A program made the position numbers and the translations under genes. The notes beneath the pieces were generated by a model. The model did not search any database and was not told the origin of the DNA. It saw only the letters and a program-made list of their open reading frames with translations. 64,000 bases of DNA from assembly GCA_016842085.1 (NCBI GenBank), contig JAEVEX010000023.1, forward strand, positions 1 to 64,000. Direction: 5' to 3'. This DNA is from Candidatus Thermoflexus tengchongensis (GTDB taxonomy: Bacteria; Chloroflexota; Anaerolineae; Thermoflexales; Thermoflexaceae). Every line of letters begins with the position of its first letter. Position 1 is the stretch's first letter. Of this stretch, positions 52,913-62,073 are shown in pieces.

Positions 52913-54001
52913 TCAAACCGGGGAGAGCGGGATGCCGAATTCCAGCGGCGGGACCGGCTGGCACGGGTTCCCAATCCGCACCAGCATCCGGCGTCCCCTC
53001 GGATCGATCACGATCCCGGCCGCGCTCCGGCTGTCCGAAGCAGGGCCAGGATGGCGGCAGACGGTAGCTTCGCCGGGCCCCGGGATGTGATCCGCCAGGA
53101 TCACGAGGAGATCCATGGGCTGGGCCCTGGAACAGAGGACCGCCCGGGCGTTCAACCGCTCCACCCGATGCCGGCTGGCCGGGACGTCCTCTGCCAGCTG
53201 CTGGGCAGCGCATTCCGGCGCTTCGAAGTGCGCGCAGGTCGCCCAGATTCCCTCCACCCATCGGACGGCATGCACCGTCCCCGCCATCTCGATGTCCACC
53301 GCCCGGGAGCCGTCGCTGACGATATAATGGCATCCCGCGGTGGAAGGGGATGCCGTCACCGCCCGAAGGGCCTCTTCCACGGTGCGAGAGCGCAGGATCC
53401 GACGGGCGATGAACGTGTAGGGGAGCCCGGGGGGATGGGTGCGAAGGGTCACCCCGGTGTGCACGCTGCCCAGCCCGGCGTCGTTCACCCCCACGCCCCC
53501 CAGTGTCCCTGCATCCGCCAGATACGCCATGCGCCGGCCCTCTTCCTCCAGGACGAAGAGCCATGGATCCCCCCACCAGTCCGCTCCGTCCCAGGTCTGG
53601 GCCAGCAACATCCCTCCTTCCGCCGTCCGATCGGGGGGAAGGATCACCGCGGAGCAGCGGGGACCGGCCGGCCTGGGCGGACGGCCCCGCGCATGGATCA
53701 GATCGGCGATCTCCTCGTAGAAGTTGAGGCCGAGGACGGCCTCGAAGGGCACGCCGGCGCCCTCGGCCATCCCCTCCAGCTCCGCCGTGAGCGCTGGCTC
53801 CAGCGCCAGGGCCGGCGCGGCCCGCTCCCGCAGCCACTGACCCAGCTCCTCGGCCGAGAGGGGATGGACCGCGTGGATGGCTTCGGCCACCAGCTCCGCC
53901 CAGTAACGGCGGATCCAGGGGGCGGCCGCCCGGCCGTGTTGCCGCCCGCGCTCCCGGGGCGATCCCGCCAGCCAGAGGATGCGGATCGTCTCTTCCCTCA
54001 T
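52913..54001 (-). CDS. C45-family autoproteolytic acyltransferase/amidohydrolase
   Basis: 362 residues of the peptidase C45 group (acyl-CoA:6-aminopenicillanate acyltransferase-like Ntn hydrolases). The likely self-cleavage site and nucleophile is Cys116 in PAGPRCSAVILPP, followed by the GGMLLAQTWDGADWW block. RGRQHGRAAAPWI (18-30) is the typical N-terminal box. After maturation such enzymes hydrolyse or transfer acyl groups on amides. Placed next to a peptide importer, a CoA transferase and acyl-CoA dehydrogenases, it may deacylate the imported compound. Substrate unknown. Confidence 0.8.
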   Translation of the reverse strand: MREETIRILWLAGSPRERGRQHGRAAAPWIRRYWAELVAEAIHAVHPLSAEELGQWLRERAAPALALEPALTAELEGMAEGAGVPFEAVLGLNFYEEIADLIHARGRPPRPAGPRCSAVILPPDRTAEGGMLLAQTWDGADWWGDPWLFVLEEEGRRMAYLADAGTLGGVGVNDAGLGSVHTGVTLRTHPPGLPYTFIARRILRSRTVEEALRAVTASPSTAGCHYIVSDGSRAVDIEMAGTVHAVRWVEGIWATCAHFEAPECAAQQLAEDVPASRHRVERLNARAVLCSRAQPMDLLVILADHIPGPGEATVCRHPGPASDSRSAAGIVIDPRGRRMLVRIGNPCQPVPPLEFGIPLSPV

Positions 54002-54080
54002 CGCGGCTTCCCTCCTCCTTGCGCCCGCCGGTGGTGTCCGGGGATCCGGGCTTTGGGAATTCCCTCGCAGGCGATCCCGC

Positions 54081-54977
54081 TCATCCGGTTGGGAAGAGCC
54101 CTTCCCATGGCTCCATGGAGCGATCCTCCGGAAGCCGGTGGAGGATCGCCAGCGTTCGCCGGTTCCAGATCTGCATGGCTTTCGCCCGCCGGTAGGCCCG
54201 GTGCAGACCGGTTTCGACGGCGAACCCCAGCGCGCCCATCAGCTGGTGGGCGATAGTGGTGATCCAGACCGCGGCGCTTCCGGCATAGACAAGGGCGGGC
54301 GCCCAGTCCGAAAGCTCTGGGGTCGCGCCGACCAGCCCGCGCAGGCCTTCGACGACCGTCGCGGCCTCCCCCAGGTAATGTTGAATCATTGGCTGGGCCG
54401 CGAGGGGGCGATCGAACTGCCGGCGGGCGAAGACATGGTCCATCGCCTGCCGGAAGGCTCGCTCGGCCAGGCCAGCGAGATAGGCGACGGTGGCCGCCGC
54501 CCATGCCCGCCAGCGCCGCCGGGCCTCTTCCTGCGATGCTTCCCGCTGAACCGGGAGCCTCTCCGTCGGAAACCAGTAAACCCCCAGATCATCCAGGTAA
54601 GGCATGGGGGATCCGGCGGGCGGCAGGGGGGCCCAGCCCAGGCCATCGGGCAGGGGGATGGCCGCCTCCCGGGCATGGGCCGCATAGCGAACCCAGCCGT
54701 CCAGGGCGAGAGCGCCGCCGAGGGTCGCCTGATCGATCAGGGAGAGCGGCGCCACCGCTTTCCCCAGGGCGAAGGCACCGGCGATCCCCAGCGGCAGCCC
54801 TTCCGGATCTCCCACCCACGCCATCCAGCCCAGCTCCCTGAGGTGTTCGGCCAACCCCTCGTCGTGATCCTCCCCCCATCGGCCGGGCTGCCATTCGGAC
54901 GGCGGCTTCCATCCTTCCAGCAACCGCGCGAAGGACTGTTCCACCAGCCGGGCTTCCGAAAGGGTCTCCCATTCCAC
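54081..54977 (-). CDS. short acyl-CoA dehydrogenase-like protein
   Basis: 298 residues, shorter than the usual 380. The C-terminal half matches acyl-CoA dehydrogenases: GLAERAFRQAMDHVFARRQF, LAAQPMIQHYLGEAATVVEG and IAHQLMGALGFAVETGLHRA. The N-terminal domain is reduced and the beta-domain appears shortened. In CaiB/ACAD pathways such short proteins often form heteromeric dehydrogenases with a full-length partner, here possibly the gene at 57529. The catalytic base is not obvious. Confidence 0.75.
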   Translation of the reverse strand: MEWETLSEARLVEQSFARLLEGWKPPSEWQPGRWGEDHDEGLAEHLRELGWMAWVGDPEGLPLGIAGAFALGKAVAPLSLIDQATLGGALALDGWVRYAAHAREAAIPLPDGLGWAPLPPAGSPMPYLDDLGVYWFPTERLPVQREASQEEARRRWRAWAAATVAYLAGLAERAFRQAMDHVFARRQFDRPLAAQPMIQHYLGEAATVVEGLRGLVGATPELSDWAPALVYAGSAAVWITTIAHQLMGALGFAVETGLHRAYRRAKAMQIWNRRTLAILHRLPEDRSMEPWEGLFPTG

Positions 54978-55004
54978 AGGAGGGCCTCCGATGAGAGCGC
55001 CGGA

Positions 55005-56228
55005 TCAATCCCTTCGATCCTCCTCCGGCATGGGGAGGACGGCGAAGGTGTCCTCCCCGCATCGAGGGATGCGGTCGCCGATCGGATTGGGCTGGCCGTT
55101 CAGGCGCCACAGGCTGCCCAATGTCCAGACGCGACCCACCTCGGGTTGCTGGAAAACGGTCAGCAGCCGGTTCGCCTGCACCTGGGGATCCCGGTAGAGC
55201 GCGCTGAGGCGACGCACCGGCCCGCAGGGGACGCCATGGGCTCCCAGCTGCTTCAGCCAGAAGGCCACCGGCCGGGCCGCGATGCGGGCCTCGATCTCGC
55301 GCACCAGCGCCTGTCGCCGCTGGCGCTCTTCGGGATCCTCCGGGATCTTGTCGGGATCTTCCACGGCCGGATCCCGGAGGCCGAACACCCGGAGCATGGC
55401 CTCCCGCTGGCGTCGGTTCAGACATGCCACCGCGAGGAAGCCGTCCCGGGCCGCATAGCAGCGGTAATAAGGGTTCAGGGAAAGGCGCAGGGCCACCTCC
55501 TCCGCGCGGCGGCTCAGATCGTCCGGCCCCGCGGGCTGTTCCGGATCTTCGAAGGGCGGGGGGCCCTGAAGGGCCTCCACCCATACCAGATCCTGCAGCT
55601 GGACCGCCAGGGCGGCGGCGAGCAGGGAGACCTCGACATGCATGCCGTGCCCGGTCGCCTGCCGATGATGAAGGCCCGCGAGGGCGCCCAGGGCCATGAG
55701 GAGCCCGGCGACCAGATCCGCAACCGGGATCCCGCCCGCCCGCACCGGCAGCCGATCCCCGGGATGCGCCCCGGTGAGCAGAAGGCCGCTGAAGGCCTGG
55801 GCGATCAGATCGTAAGCCGGCTTGCCCGCCAGCGGACCCTCCGATCCGAAGGCGGTCACCGTGCACAGGACAGCCTGCGGGTTCAACGCCTGGACCGTCT
55901 CCCAGTCCAGCCCGAAGGCGCGCGCGCGATCCGGCGGGAAGTTGTGCAGGATGAGATCGGCCCCGCGGATCAGGTGCGCACTGGCCCGCCGCCCTTCCTC
56001 GGTTCGCAGGTCCAGGATCACCGATCGCTTTCCCCGGTTCAGCGCGTAGAAGTAACGGCTCTCCCCGGGCGCGAACGGATCCAGATGACGATACGCTTCC
56101 CCTCCGGGCGGCTCGATCTTCACCACCTCCGCCCCCAGGTCGGCCAGGAGCATCCCGGCCAGCGGCCCCGCCACATACTGGGCGTATTCCAGGACCCGCA
56201 ATCCCTCCAGTGGCCGCTCCGCCCTCAT
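55005..56228 (-). CDS. CaiB/BaiF family CoA transferase (family III)
   Basis: 407 residues. LEGLRVLEYAQYVAGPLAGM and LADLGAEVVKIEPPGGEAYR are the diagnostic N-terminal blocks, and KPAYDLIAQAFSGLL carries the probable catalytic Asp140. Family III transferases move CoA between carboxylic acids. It would activate the acid formed in this pathway before dehydrogenation. The gene overlaps the aminotransferase stop by 4 bp. Confidence 0.92.
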   Translation of the reverse strand: MRAERPLEGLRVLEYAQYVAGPLAGMLLADLGAEVVKIEPPGGEAYRHLDPFAPGESRYFYALNRGKRSVILDLRTEEGRRASAHLIRGADLILHNFPPDRARAFGLDWETVQALNPQAVLCTVTAFGSEGPLAGKPAYDLIAQAFSGLLLTGAHPGDRLPVRAGGIPVADLVAGLLMALGALAGLHHRQATGHGMHVEVSLLAAALAVQLQDLVWVEALQGPPPFEDPEQPAGPDDLSRRAEEVALRLSLNPYYRCYAARDGFLAVACLNRRQREAMLRVFGLRDPAVEDPDKIPEDPEERQRRQALVREIEARIAARPVAFWLKQLGAHGVPCGPVRRLSALYRDPQVQANRLLTVFQQPEVGRVWTLGSLWRLNGQPNPIGDRIPRCGEDTFAVLPMPEEDRRD

Positions 56229-57547
56229 TCCGCCTCCCGCGCCAGATCCATGCAGGCTCGCGCGATCCGTTCCAGGGATTCCCCCACGATCTCCCCAGTG
56301 TGGGCAGCGGAGAGGAACCAGCGCCCGAGGGGAAAGCGATGGGCGAAGATCCCATGGCGAACCAGGAGCTCGCAGAACCGCCGGTAGCGAGGCGCGTCCT
56401 GCAGGGCCGCGAGCTCCCGATAGGTCCGGACGCCCTCCGATCCTGCGGTCCCGAACACGGGCAGCAGCATCGAAGCGATCCGGCGCACATGGCCGACCAG
56501 CCCGGCGGCGCGCATGGCCGACTCGATGCCCTGCGCGAGCCGTTCCGTCCGCTCGGCCAGCGCCGCATAAAGCGTGGCTCCCTCTTCCTGCAGTCGATCG
56601 AGCACGGCCCGGGCGGCAGCCAGGACAGTCGGGGAACCTGTGTAGGTCCCTCCGTGGACGACGCGGCCCTCGGCCACCGGCCGCATCAGCTCCCGGGGGC
56701 CGCCGAAGGCGGCCAGGGCGAACCCGCCGCCCAGGATCTTGCCCAGGACGGTGAGGTCCGGCCGCACTCCGTAGAGGGCCTGGGCCCCGCCGGGGGCCAC
56801 CCGGAACCCGGTCAGCACCTCATCGAAAATGAGAAGCGCTCCCCAGCGATCCGCCAGCGCCCGCAGCCCTTGCAGGAATCCGGGAACCGGGGTCAGCAGG
56901 CCGCCGGAGCCCAGCACCGGCTCCACCAGGATGGCGGCGATCTCCCGACCGTGGGCCTCCATGCACGCCTGCACGGCCTCCAGGTCATTGAACGGGCACA
57001 CCCACACGTGGGCCACGGCTTCCGGAAGCACCCCGGCGCTCTCCGGGGCACGGGCCTCCGGATCCGAGGGCCCCCAGCCCACGCACACCGGGTCCGCCCA
57101 TCCGTGGTAGGCCCCTTCGAACTTCACCAGGCCGGGGCGGCCGGTGAGGGCCCGGGCGAGGCGCACCGCCGCCATCACCGCCTCCGTCCCCGAGTTGGCG
57201 AAGCGGATCTGCTCGATGGAGGGGAAGAAGGCGGCGATGCGCTCCCCCACCTCCGCATAGAGCCGGTGGGGGAAGGCGAAGTGAGGGCCCATGGTGCGGA
57301 TCGTCTGAAAAACGGTCTCGACCAGCCAGGGCGGGTTGTGGCCGAACAGGTTGACGCCGTAGCCGCAGCAGTAATCAATGTAGCGCTGGCCATCCTCATC
57401 GTAGAGGAAAGGGCCCTCGCTGCGGGCGATCACCAGCGGGAAGGTCCCCATCTGCCGGGCGTAGCTGGTCTCCCCACCCGCCACCCAGCGGGAGATCTCC
57501 TGGAAGAGCGCCTGAGCGCGTGTCGGATTCACGATCCGTTCGGACAT
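56225..57547 (-). CDS. class III aminotransferase (glutamate-1-semialdehyde aminomutase-like)
   Basis: 440 residues from the ATG at 57547 (MSERIVNPTRAQALFQEIS). Features: FANSGTEAVMAAVRLARA, KFEGAYHGWADP, LIFDEVLTGFRVAPGGAQ and the PLP lysine in LTVLGKILGGGFALAAFGG. It is close to GSA aminomutases, but its place among CoA-transferase and acyl-CoA dehydrogenase genes points to catabolism of an amino or beta-amino acid rather than haem synthesis. It overlaps both neighbours (19 bp with the dehydrogenase gene upstream). Confidence 0.88.
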   Translation of the reverse strand: MSERIVNPTRAQALFQEISRWVAGGETSYARQMGTFPLVIARSEGPFLYDEDGQRYIDYCCGYGVNLFGHNPPWLVETVFQTIRTMGPHFAFPHRLYAEVGERIAAFFPSIEQIRFANSGTEAVMAAVRLARALTGRPGLVKFEGAYHGWADPVCVGWGPSDPEARAPESAGVLPEAVAHVWVCPFNDLEAVQACMEAHGREIAAILVEPVLGSGGLLTPVPGFLQGLRALADRWGALLIFDEVLTGFRVAPGGAQALYGVRPDLTVLGKILGGGFALAAFGGPRELMRPVAEGRVVHGGTYTGSPTVLAAARAVLDRLQEEGATLYAALAERTERLAQGIESAMRAAGLVGHVRRIASMLLPVFGTAGSEGVRTYRELAALQDAPRYRRFCELLVRHGIFAHRFPLGRWFLSAAHTGEIVGESLERIARACMDLAREAE

Positions 57548-58686
57548 TTCAACCCCCGTCGGGCGATCACCAGACGCTGGATCTCCGCCGTCCCGCCGGA
57601 GATCGTGCTCCCCACCGCCGCCCGATAGAGGGCCGCGGCGCGTCCCCGGAGGAGAGCGGAGGGCCTGGCCTCGGCCAGGCCGGGAACGCTGAGGAGGTCC
57701 AGGGCCACCCCGGCGATCCGCCGGACCAGCCGGCCCACGGCCAGCTTGGCCATCGCGCTCAGCGCGCTGGCCGCCTCCCCGCGGGCGAGGCGGGCGGCCG
57801 CCTGATAGCAGAGCTGACGGGCGGCTTCCAGGCCGCCCCGCAGATGCCAGAGGGTCCAGCGCCACGGACCGGCCGGATCCTTCTCCTGCAGGAGCTGTTC
57901 CAGCTCATCCAGGATCCAGCGCAACGCGCCGACCTTCTCGATCGTCACCCGTTCGAAATCCAGCGTGTAGAGCATCACCTTCCACCCTTCGTTCAGTGGG
58001 CCGACCAGCGCCGAGGCCGGCGCGAAGACGTCGTCCAGGAAGATCTCTGCCAGCCGCCCGCCGCCCATCGTGGGGAAGGTTCGCACCGTGATCCCCCGCG
58101 TGTCCATAGGGATCACGAACACCGAGAGCCCATGATGCTTCGGCGCCCCGGGGTCGGTTCGAGCGGCCAGGTAGATCCAGTCCGCGAGGTGGGCGCTGGA
58201 GGTCCAGATCTTGTGCCCGTTCAGGATGAACCCGCCAGGGACCGCACGGGCGGTGGTCCGCAGGGCCGCCAGGTCGGAACCGGCCTCTGGCTCCGAGAAC
58301 CCCTGACAGAAGAGCAGCTCCCCGCGGCAGATACGGGGGATCAGCATCTCCACCTGTTCCCGGGATCCGAAGCGCAGCAGGGCGTTCCCCACAGTGCGGC
58401 AGGAGAGCAGGTAAGGGGAGAGGGGGAGCCAGTGATAGCCGAACACCTCCTCCGCGGCGGCGGTTTCCATGAAGCTACGGCCCTGGCCGCCCAGCTCCCG
58501 GGGCCAGTGCAGCCCGATCCAGCCCGCCTCTCCCATCCGGCGGTAGATCTCCCGGGAATCCCCATCCGAGGGCATCCCCTGCGCCCCGAGGTCCAGGTCG
58601 GTTTCCAGCGCGGGGGCCACCGACTGGCAGAAGGCCTCGGCCGCCCGCTGGATCTCCGCAATCCGCAGATCAGGTGGACGCTCCAT
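57529..58686 (-). CDS. acyl-CoA dehydrogenase
   Basis: 385 residues, full length. WPRELGGQGRSFMETAAAEE, FCQGFSEPEAGSDLAALRT, FILNGHKIWTSSAHLADWI and the C-terminal GSTISGGTAEIQRLVIARRG are the standard FAD/acyl-CoA motifs. It oxidises an acyl-CoA to the enoyl-CoA, passing electrons to ETF. It overlaps the IclR gene by 17 bp and is the first enzyme of the operon. Confidence 0.92.
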   Translation of the reverse strand: MERPPDLRIAEIQRAAEAFCQSVAPALETDLDLGAQGMPSDGDSREIYRRMGEAGWIGLHWPRELGGQGRSFMETAAAEEVFGYHWLPLSPYLLSCRTVGNALLRFGSREQVEMLIPRICRGELLFCQGFSEPEAGSDLAALRTTARAVPGGFILNGHKIWTSSAHLADWIYLAARTDPGAPKHHGLSVFVIPMDTRGITVRTFPTMGGGRLAEIFLDDVFAPASALVGPLNEGWKVMLYTLDFERVTIEKVGALRWILDELEQLLQEKDPAGPWRWTLWHLRGGLEAARQLCYQAAARLARGEAASALSAMAKLAVGRLVRRIAGVALDLLSVPGLAEARPSALLRGRAAALYRAAVGSTISGGTAEIQRLVIARRGLKCPNGS

Positions 58687-59461
58687 TGTTGCTCTTTCCA
58701 GCCAGTCCGGATATCGCGTGGAGCTGTTCGGAGATCGCCTGGGCGGCCCGGCGGAGGGCGGGGAGGATCTCCCGGCGCAGGCGCCGGGCGGACCAGCGGC
58801 TCAGGGGGACGGAGACGTTGACGGCTGCGCAAACGCGATCTCCCTCCCACACCGGGACCGCGCACGCGTTCAGGCCGAGCTCGTATTCCTGGTAGGAGAT
58901 CGCATAGCCTTGAGCGCGGATCCGTCGCAGATCAGCCCGCAGATCGCGCCAGCGGGTTTTCGTGAAGGGGGTGCGCGCCGGATAGGGCTCCGGACCCAGG
59001 CGGGCCCGCGCATCCTCCTCTTCCAGATAGGCCAGCAGGCATTTCCCCAGGGCGGTGCAGTGGGCCGGCAGGAGCAGGCCCACATAGGTCTGCACCCGGA
59101 GCAGACGGGGGCTTGCGTAGCTGACCAGATAGAGGACCTGTCCGCCCTCCAGGACCGCCAGATTGGCGGTTTCGCCCAGGGCATCCGAGAGCTGCCGCAC
59201 GTGGGGGCGGGCGATCTCAGGCAGTCGAAGCGCCTGGAGCGCGGGGCCGATCAACCGCACCACCTCGCTTCCCAGGCGGAAGCGCCGGGTAGCCGGATCC
59301 TGCTCCACGAAGCGATAGGCCATCAGGGTCCGCAACAGGCGATGGACGGTGGGGAGGGGCAGGCCGGTCGCCTCCCCCAGCTCGGAGAGCGTCCACTCCG
59401 GGCGTTCCGGCGAGAACTGCTGCAGGATCCGCAGGCCGCGGGCGAGAGACTGGATGGCCAT
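58670..59461 (-). CDS. IclR-family transcription regulator
   Basis: 263 residues. N-terminal winged helix: LQQFSPERPEWTLSELGEATGLPLPTVHRLLRTL. The C-terminal GAF-like effector domain has LPAHCTALGKCLLAYLEEED and YQEYELGLNACAVPVWEGDR. It heads the catabolic operon and probably controls it by binding the A/T-rich palindrome just upstream (59491-59511) until the inducer binds. Confidence 0.93.
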   Translation of the reverse strand: MAIQSLARGLRILQQFSPERPEWTLSELGEATGLPLPTVHRLLRTLMAYRFVEQDPATRRFRLGSEVVRLIGPALQALRLPEIARPHVRQLSDALGETANLAVLEGGQVLYLVSYASPRLLRVQTYVGLLLPAHCTALGKCLLAYLEEEDARARLGPEPYPARTPFTKTRWRDLRADLRRIRAQGYAISYQEYELGLNACAVPVWEGDRVCAAVNVSVPLSRWSARRLRREILPALRRAAQAISEQLHAISGLAGKSNNGAST

Positions 59462-59490
59462 GGGAGCTCCAGGTTGTGATGGTTTTCAAT

Positions 59491-59511
59491 ATATGAAATC
59501 AATTTTCATAT
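59491..59511. promoter_or_regulatory. probable IclR operator
   Basis: ATATGAAA and TTTCATAT arms around a 5-base centre form a perfect dyad 30 bp before the IclR start. Many IclR-family operators share the TGAAA-N-TTTCA layout. It also lies in the most A/T-rich sequence of the neighbourhood. Confidence 0.65.
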
Positions 59512-59529
59512 CATGATATTCAAGATAAG

Positions 59530-59963
59530 ACCTCCTGTCGAGCTGGAGCGCCTTGGGCCCAGGGCTTTCCAATTTTCGGGGCTCGGGGTATTCCCGGGTT
59601 GAGGACGTTCTGGAGGTGGTGCCATGGAGGCAGAACTTGTTGAGAGTCCTGAGGGGACCCGACGACAGGCTCGCCACGCTCAAGCCTCAGGGATGTCGGC
59701 GGAAATCTTTCCCATACAGTTAAGGAAGCCAGCCGCATCACCTCTTTCCTTCATCAGATTCAGCAACCCCGATGCCCGGGCGCCCGCGCGGGGAATCGGG
59801 AGGAGACCCCTTCACTGCTGTCTCCTTCAGAGGTGGCATAGCTTCCTTTTTAAGCTTTTCTTAAGCTTATCTTAAAACCCTCTTCAGGACAGTTTCCATG
59901 TTTTCAGCTAATCTGTGTTACGAGTTCTGAATCCTAACAACCTTCGATGGAGGAGGAAGGCGC
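59530..59963. other. long intergenic region before the lipoprotein gene
   Basis: No gene is seen in these 430 bases. Near 59846-59875 lies an A/T-rich stretch with two TTAAGCTT-like units (AAGCTT-TTCTT-AAGCTT dyad), probably the promoter region of the lipoprotein gene, whose start at 59964 follows GGAGGAGGAAGGCGC. Confidence 0.5.
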
Positions 59964-60692
59964 ATGGCTCTTCAGGCGTTCCGGCATATGCGCCTGGTCA
60001 GAGGGGTGATATTCGTGATGCTGGCAGCCTGCACACGGGCGAATCTTCCATCGACACCCATTCCCCCGGTCTCAACGGCCACGCTGGTACAAACCCCTCC
60101 CCTCTTCACAGCCACCCAGACAGCCGCTTCCTCTATGCTCACGCCGATGCCTGTTTCTCCCGTCATCACTCCGACGAAGCCAGCGGGTCCGCCTGCTGCC
60201 TCCCCTACGCCTGTAGCCACCCTTGTTGCGGTTCCCTCTCCGACTTCTCTCCATGGGCCGACTCCCCATCCTGTGCCGCTCCTGCCGGATTTCGGGATCC
60301 AGAAATCTGCTCAGTGCGACTGGGCTCATGCGCAGTGCACCTTCAACATCATCGTAACCAATTATGGCCCGGATACCCAGATGGGGATCTCCATCACGGA
60401 CACCATGACGATCTCCTTTACCCTGGCGGGCTTTGGAGGGCCCAGCGGCCCTATCTGCTTCATGATCACCCCTTCGATCATCCGATGTGACGATCGATAT
60501 CCACAATTTGTCCCTCACGGCGGTACGCTGGGGATGGGCCTCGTCGTGAAGATCTCCGGGCCTTTGAAGCCCTTCCAGAACTGCGCCTATCTTCTGACGA
60601 GCGATGCGAACCCTCAGAATAACCATGCATGTATAAGCATCGTTCCGCCTATGCCTACGCTGCCGCCTCCCCGCACCCCACCCACCCCTTAG
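59964..60692 (+). CDS. Thr/Pro-rich lipoprotein with a DUF11-like domain
   Basis: 242 residues from the ATG behind GGAGGAGGAAGGCGC. A signal with lipobox VMLAAC (Cys near 23) is followed by a Thr/Pro/Ser-rich linker to about residue 105. The domain 108-230 (SAQCDWAHAQCTFNIIVTNY, GPDTQMGISITDTM, NPQNNHACISI) resembles DUF11/CARDB beta-sandwich modules of cell-surface proteins. A Pro-rich tail follows. It is likely anchored outside the membrane; ligand unknown. Confidence 0.75.
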   Translation: MALQAFRHMRLVRGVIFVMLAACTRANLPSTPIPPVSTATLVQTPPLFTATQTAASSMLTPMPVSPVITPTKPAGPPAASPTPVATLVAVPSPTSLHGPTPHPVPLLPDFGIQKSAQCDWAHAQCTFNIIVTNYGPDTQMGISITDTMTISFTLAGFGGPSGPICFMITPSIIRCDDRYPQFVPHGGTLGMGLVVKISGPLKPFQNCAYLLTSDANPQNNHACISIVPPMPTLPPPRTPPTP

Positions 60693-60721
60693 GCGGAGAA
60701 TGAAGCGCCGGAGAGAGAGGT

Positions 60722-62047
60722 TCAGGGCCCTGACAGGGGGATCCGGGGATCCAGGGATCGAAGGGCGATGATCTCCAGAGCCAGAGCTATTCCTCCGCCC
60801 GTCGCGATGCTGAAGGATACGCCCAGCGCCTGCGCCAGCCCTCCCGAGAGCAGCGCGCCGACCGGGAAGAGGCCGAAGAAGACCAGCGTGTAAAGGCTCA
60901 TGACCCGCCCCCGCAGCGCGTCCGGGATGAGATGTTGAATCATTGTGTTCGCTAAGGCGTTCTGCACGGCAAACCCCACGCCGATCCCCACCAGGAGGAG
61001 CAGGGCCAGGGGCAATTGGGATGCGAAGGCCAGGCCGATCACCAGCCCGGGGAAGAGGAGGCTGGCTGCCCGGAGCAGAAGTCCCGCATAACCCGGCCTG
61101 CGCAATACGGCCACGAGCAGTGCTCCCATCAGCGCTCCCACCCCCACGGCCGTGGTCAACAGCCCGAGGGTGATCTCGGACCCCCCCAGCACATCCCGGG
61201 CCAAGGCGGGGAGCAGAACTGAATAACCGGAGGCGAAGAGATTCGAGACCGCCACCATGAAGATCAGCGTCCGAACCGTCCGGTGGTACCAGACATACTG
61301 AAAGCCCTCGCGAAGCTGGGCCAGCGGGGAATGCTCCACTCCCGGTCCAGGGTGATCGGAAACCCGCATGCCCATGAGCCCGAAGATCACAGCCAGGAAG
61401 CTGATTCCGTTCAGGAGGAAACACCATGCAGGGCCGAAGGCCGCCAGGACGATCCCGGCCAGGGAGGGGCCGATGATCCGGGCGGAGTTGAACAGGGCGG
61501 AATTCATGGCGATGGCGTTCATGAGGTCCTCCCGCCCCACCAGTTCAACAACAAAGGCTTGTCGGGCCGGCGCGTCGAAGGTGTTCGCCAGGCCCAGCAG
61601 AAAAGAGAGCACCACGATATGCCAGGGCCGGACCCACCCCGGGAAGGCCAGCGCGGCAAGAACCAGGGCCAGCGCCATCATCGTGGATTGGGTGAGGATG
61701 AGCAGGTTCCGTTTGGGAACCCGATCGGCCACAATCCCTGCCCATGGGGAAACCAGGAGGACAGGCACCGCGGAGACGAAGCTGATCAGGCCGAGGTAGA
61801 AGGGGGAGCCGGTCAGAATGTAAACCAGCCATGATTGGGCGACGTTCTGCATCCACGTCCCAATCAGGGAGATCATTTGGCCGAAGAAAAACAACCGATA
61901 GTTGCGATGGCGGAAGGCCGGGAACGCGCGGGCCAGAGAGGCCCATATCCCGTGCTCCCGGGGTGCACTCTGTGGAAAGGCCAGCTCAACCGGGGTCGGA
62001 TCCGCTGCATCGCGAGACGTCCAGTTCTTCCGTCGAAACATCGCCAA
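60722..62047 (-). CDS. MFS exporter (EntS/drug-efflux type)
   Basis: 441 residues, about 12 membrane spans. FFFGQMISLIGTWMQNVAQS, SPWAGIVADRVPKRNLLIL (the MFS loop 2-3 motif) and GLANTFDAPARQAFVVELVG mark the DHA3/EntS-type exporters. Substrate unknown. It lies 26 bp after the ABC exporter gene on the same strand, so the two could form one efflux unit. Confidence 0.9.
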   Translation of the reverse strand: MAMFRRKNWTSRDAADPTPVELAFPQSAPREHGIWASLARAFPAFRHRNYRLFFFGQMISLIGTWMQNVAQSWLVYILTGSPFYLGLISFVSAVPVLLVSPWAGIVADRVPKRNLLILTQSTMMALALVLAALAFPGWVRPWHIVVLSFLLGLANTFDAPARQAFVVELVGREDLMNAIAMNSALFNSARIIGPSLAGIVLAAFGPAWCFLLNGISFLAVIFGLMGMRVSDHPGPGVEHSPLAQLREGFQYVWYHRTVRTLIFMVAVSNLFASGYSVLLPALARDVLGGSEITLGLLTTAVGVGALMGALLVAVLRRPGYAGLLLRAASLLFPGLVIGLAFASQLPLALLLLVGIGVGFAVQNALANTMIQHLIPDALRGRVMSLYTLVFFGLFPVGALLSGGLAQALGVSFSIATGGGIALALEIIALRSLDPRIPLSGP

Positions 62048-62073
62048 TCCACCGGAATCACAGGGTCGAAGCG

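Noticed and set aside
53979..56387. An 802-codon plus-strand frame opposite the CoA-transferase region
   Set aside because: It is the antisense shadow of real minus-strand genes with clear family motifs.
56225..57547. hemL (haem pathway glutamate-1-semialdehyde aminomutase)
   Set aside because: The similarity is real, but the gene is embedded in an acyl-CoA catabolic operon with no haem genes.
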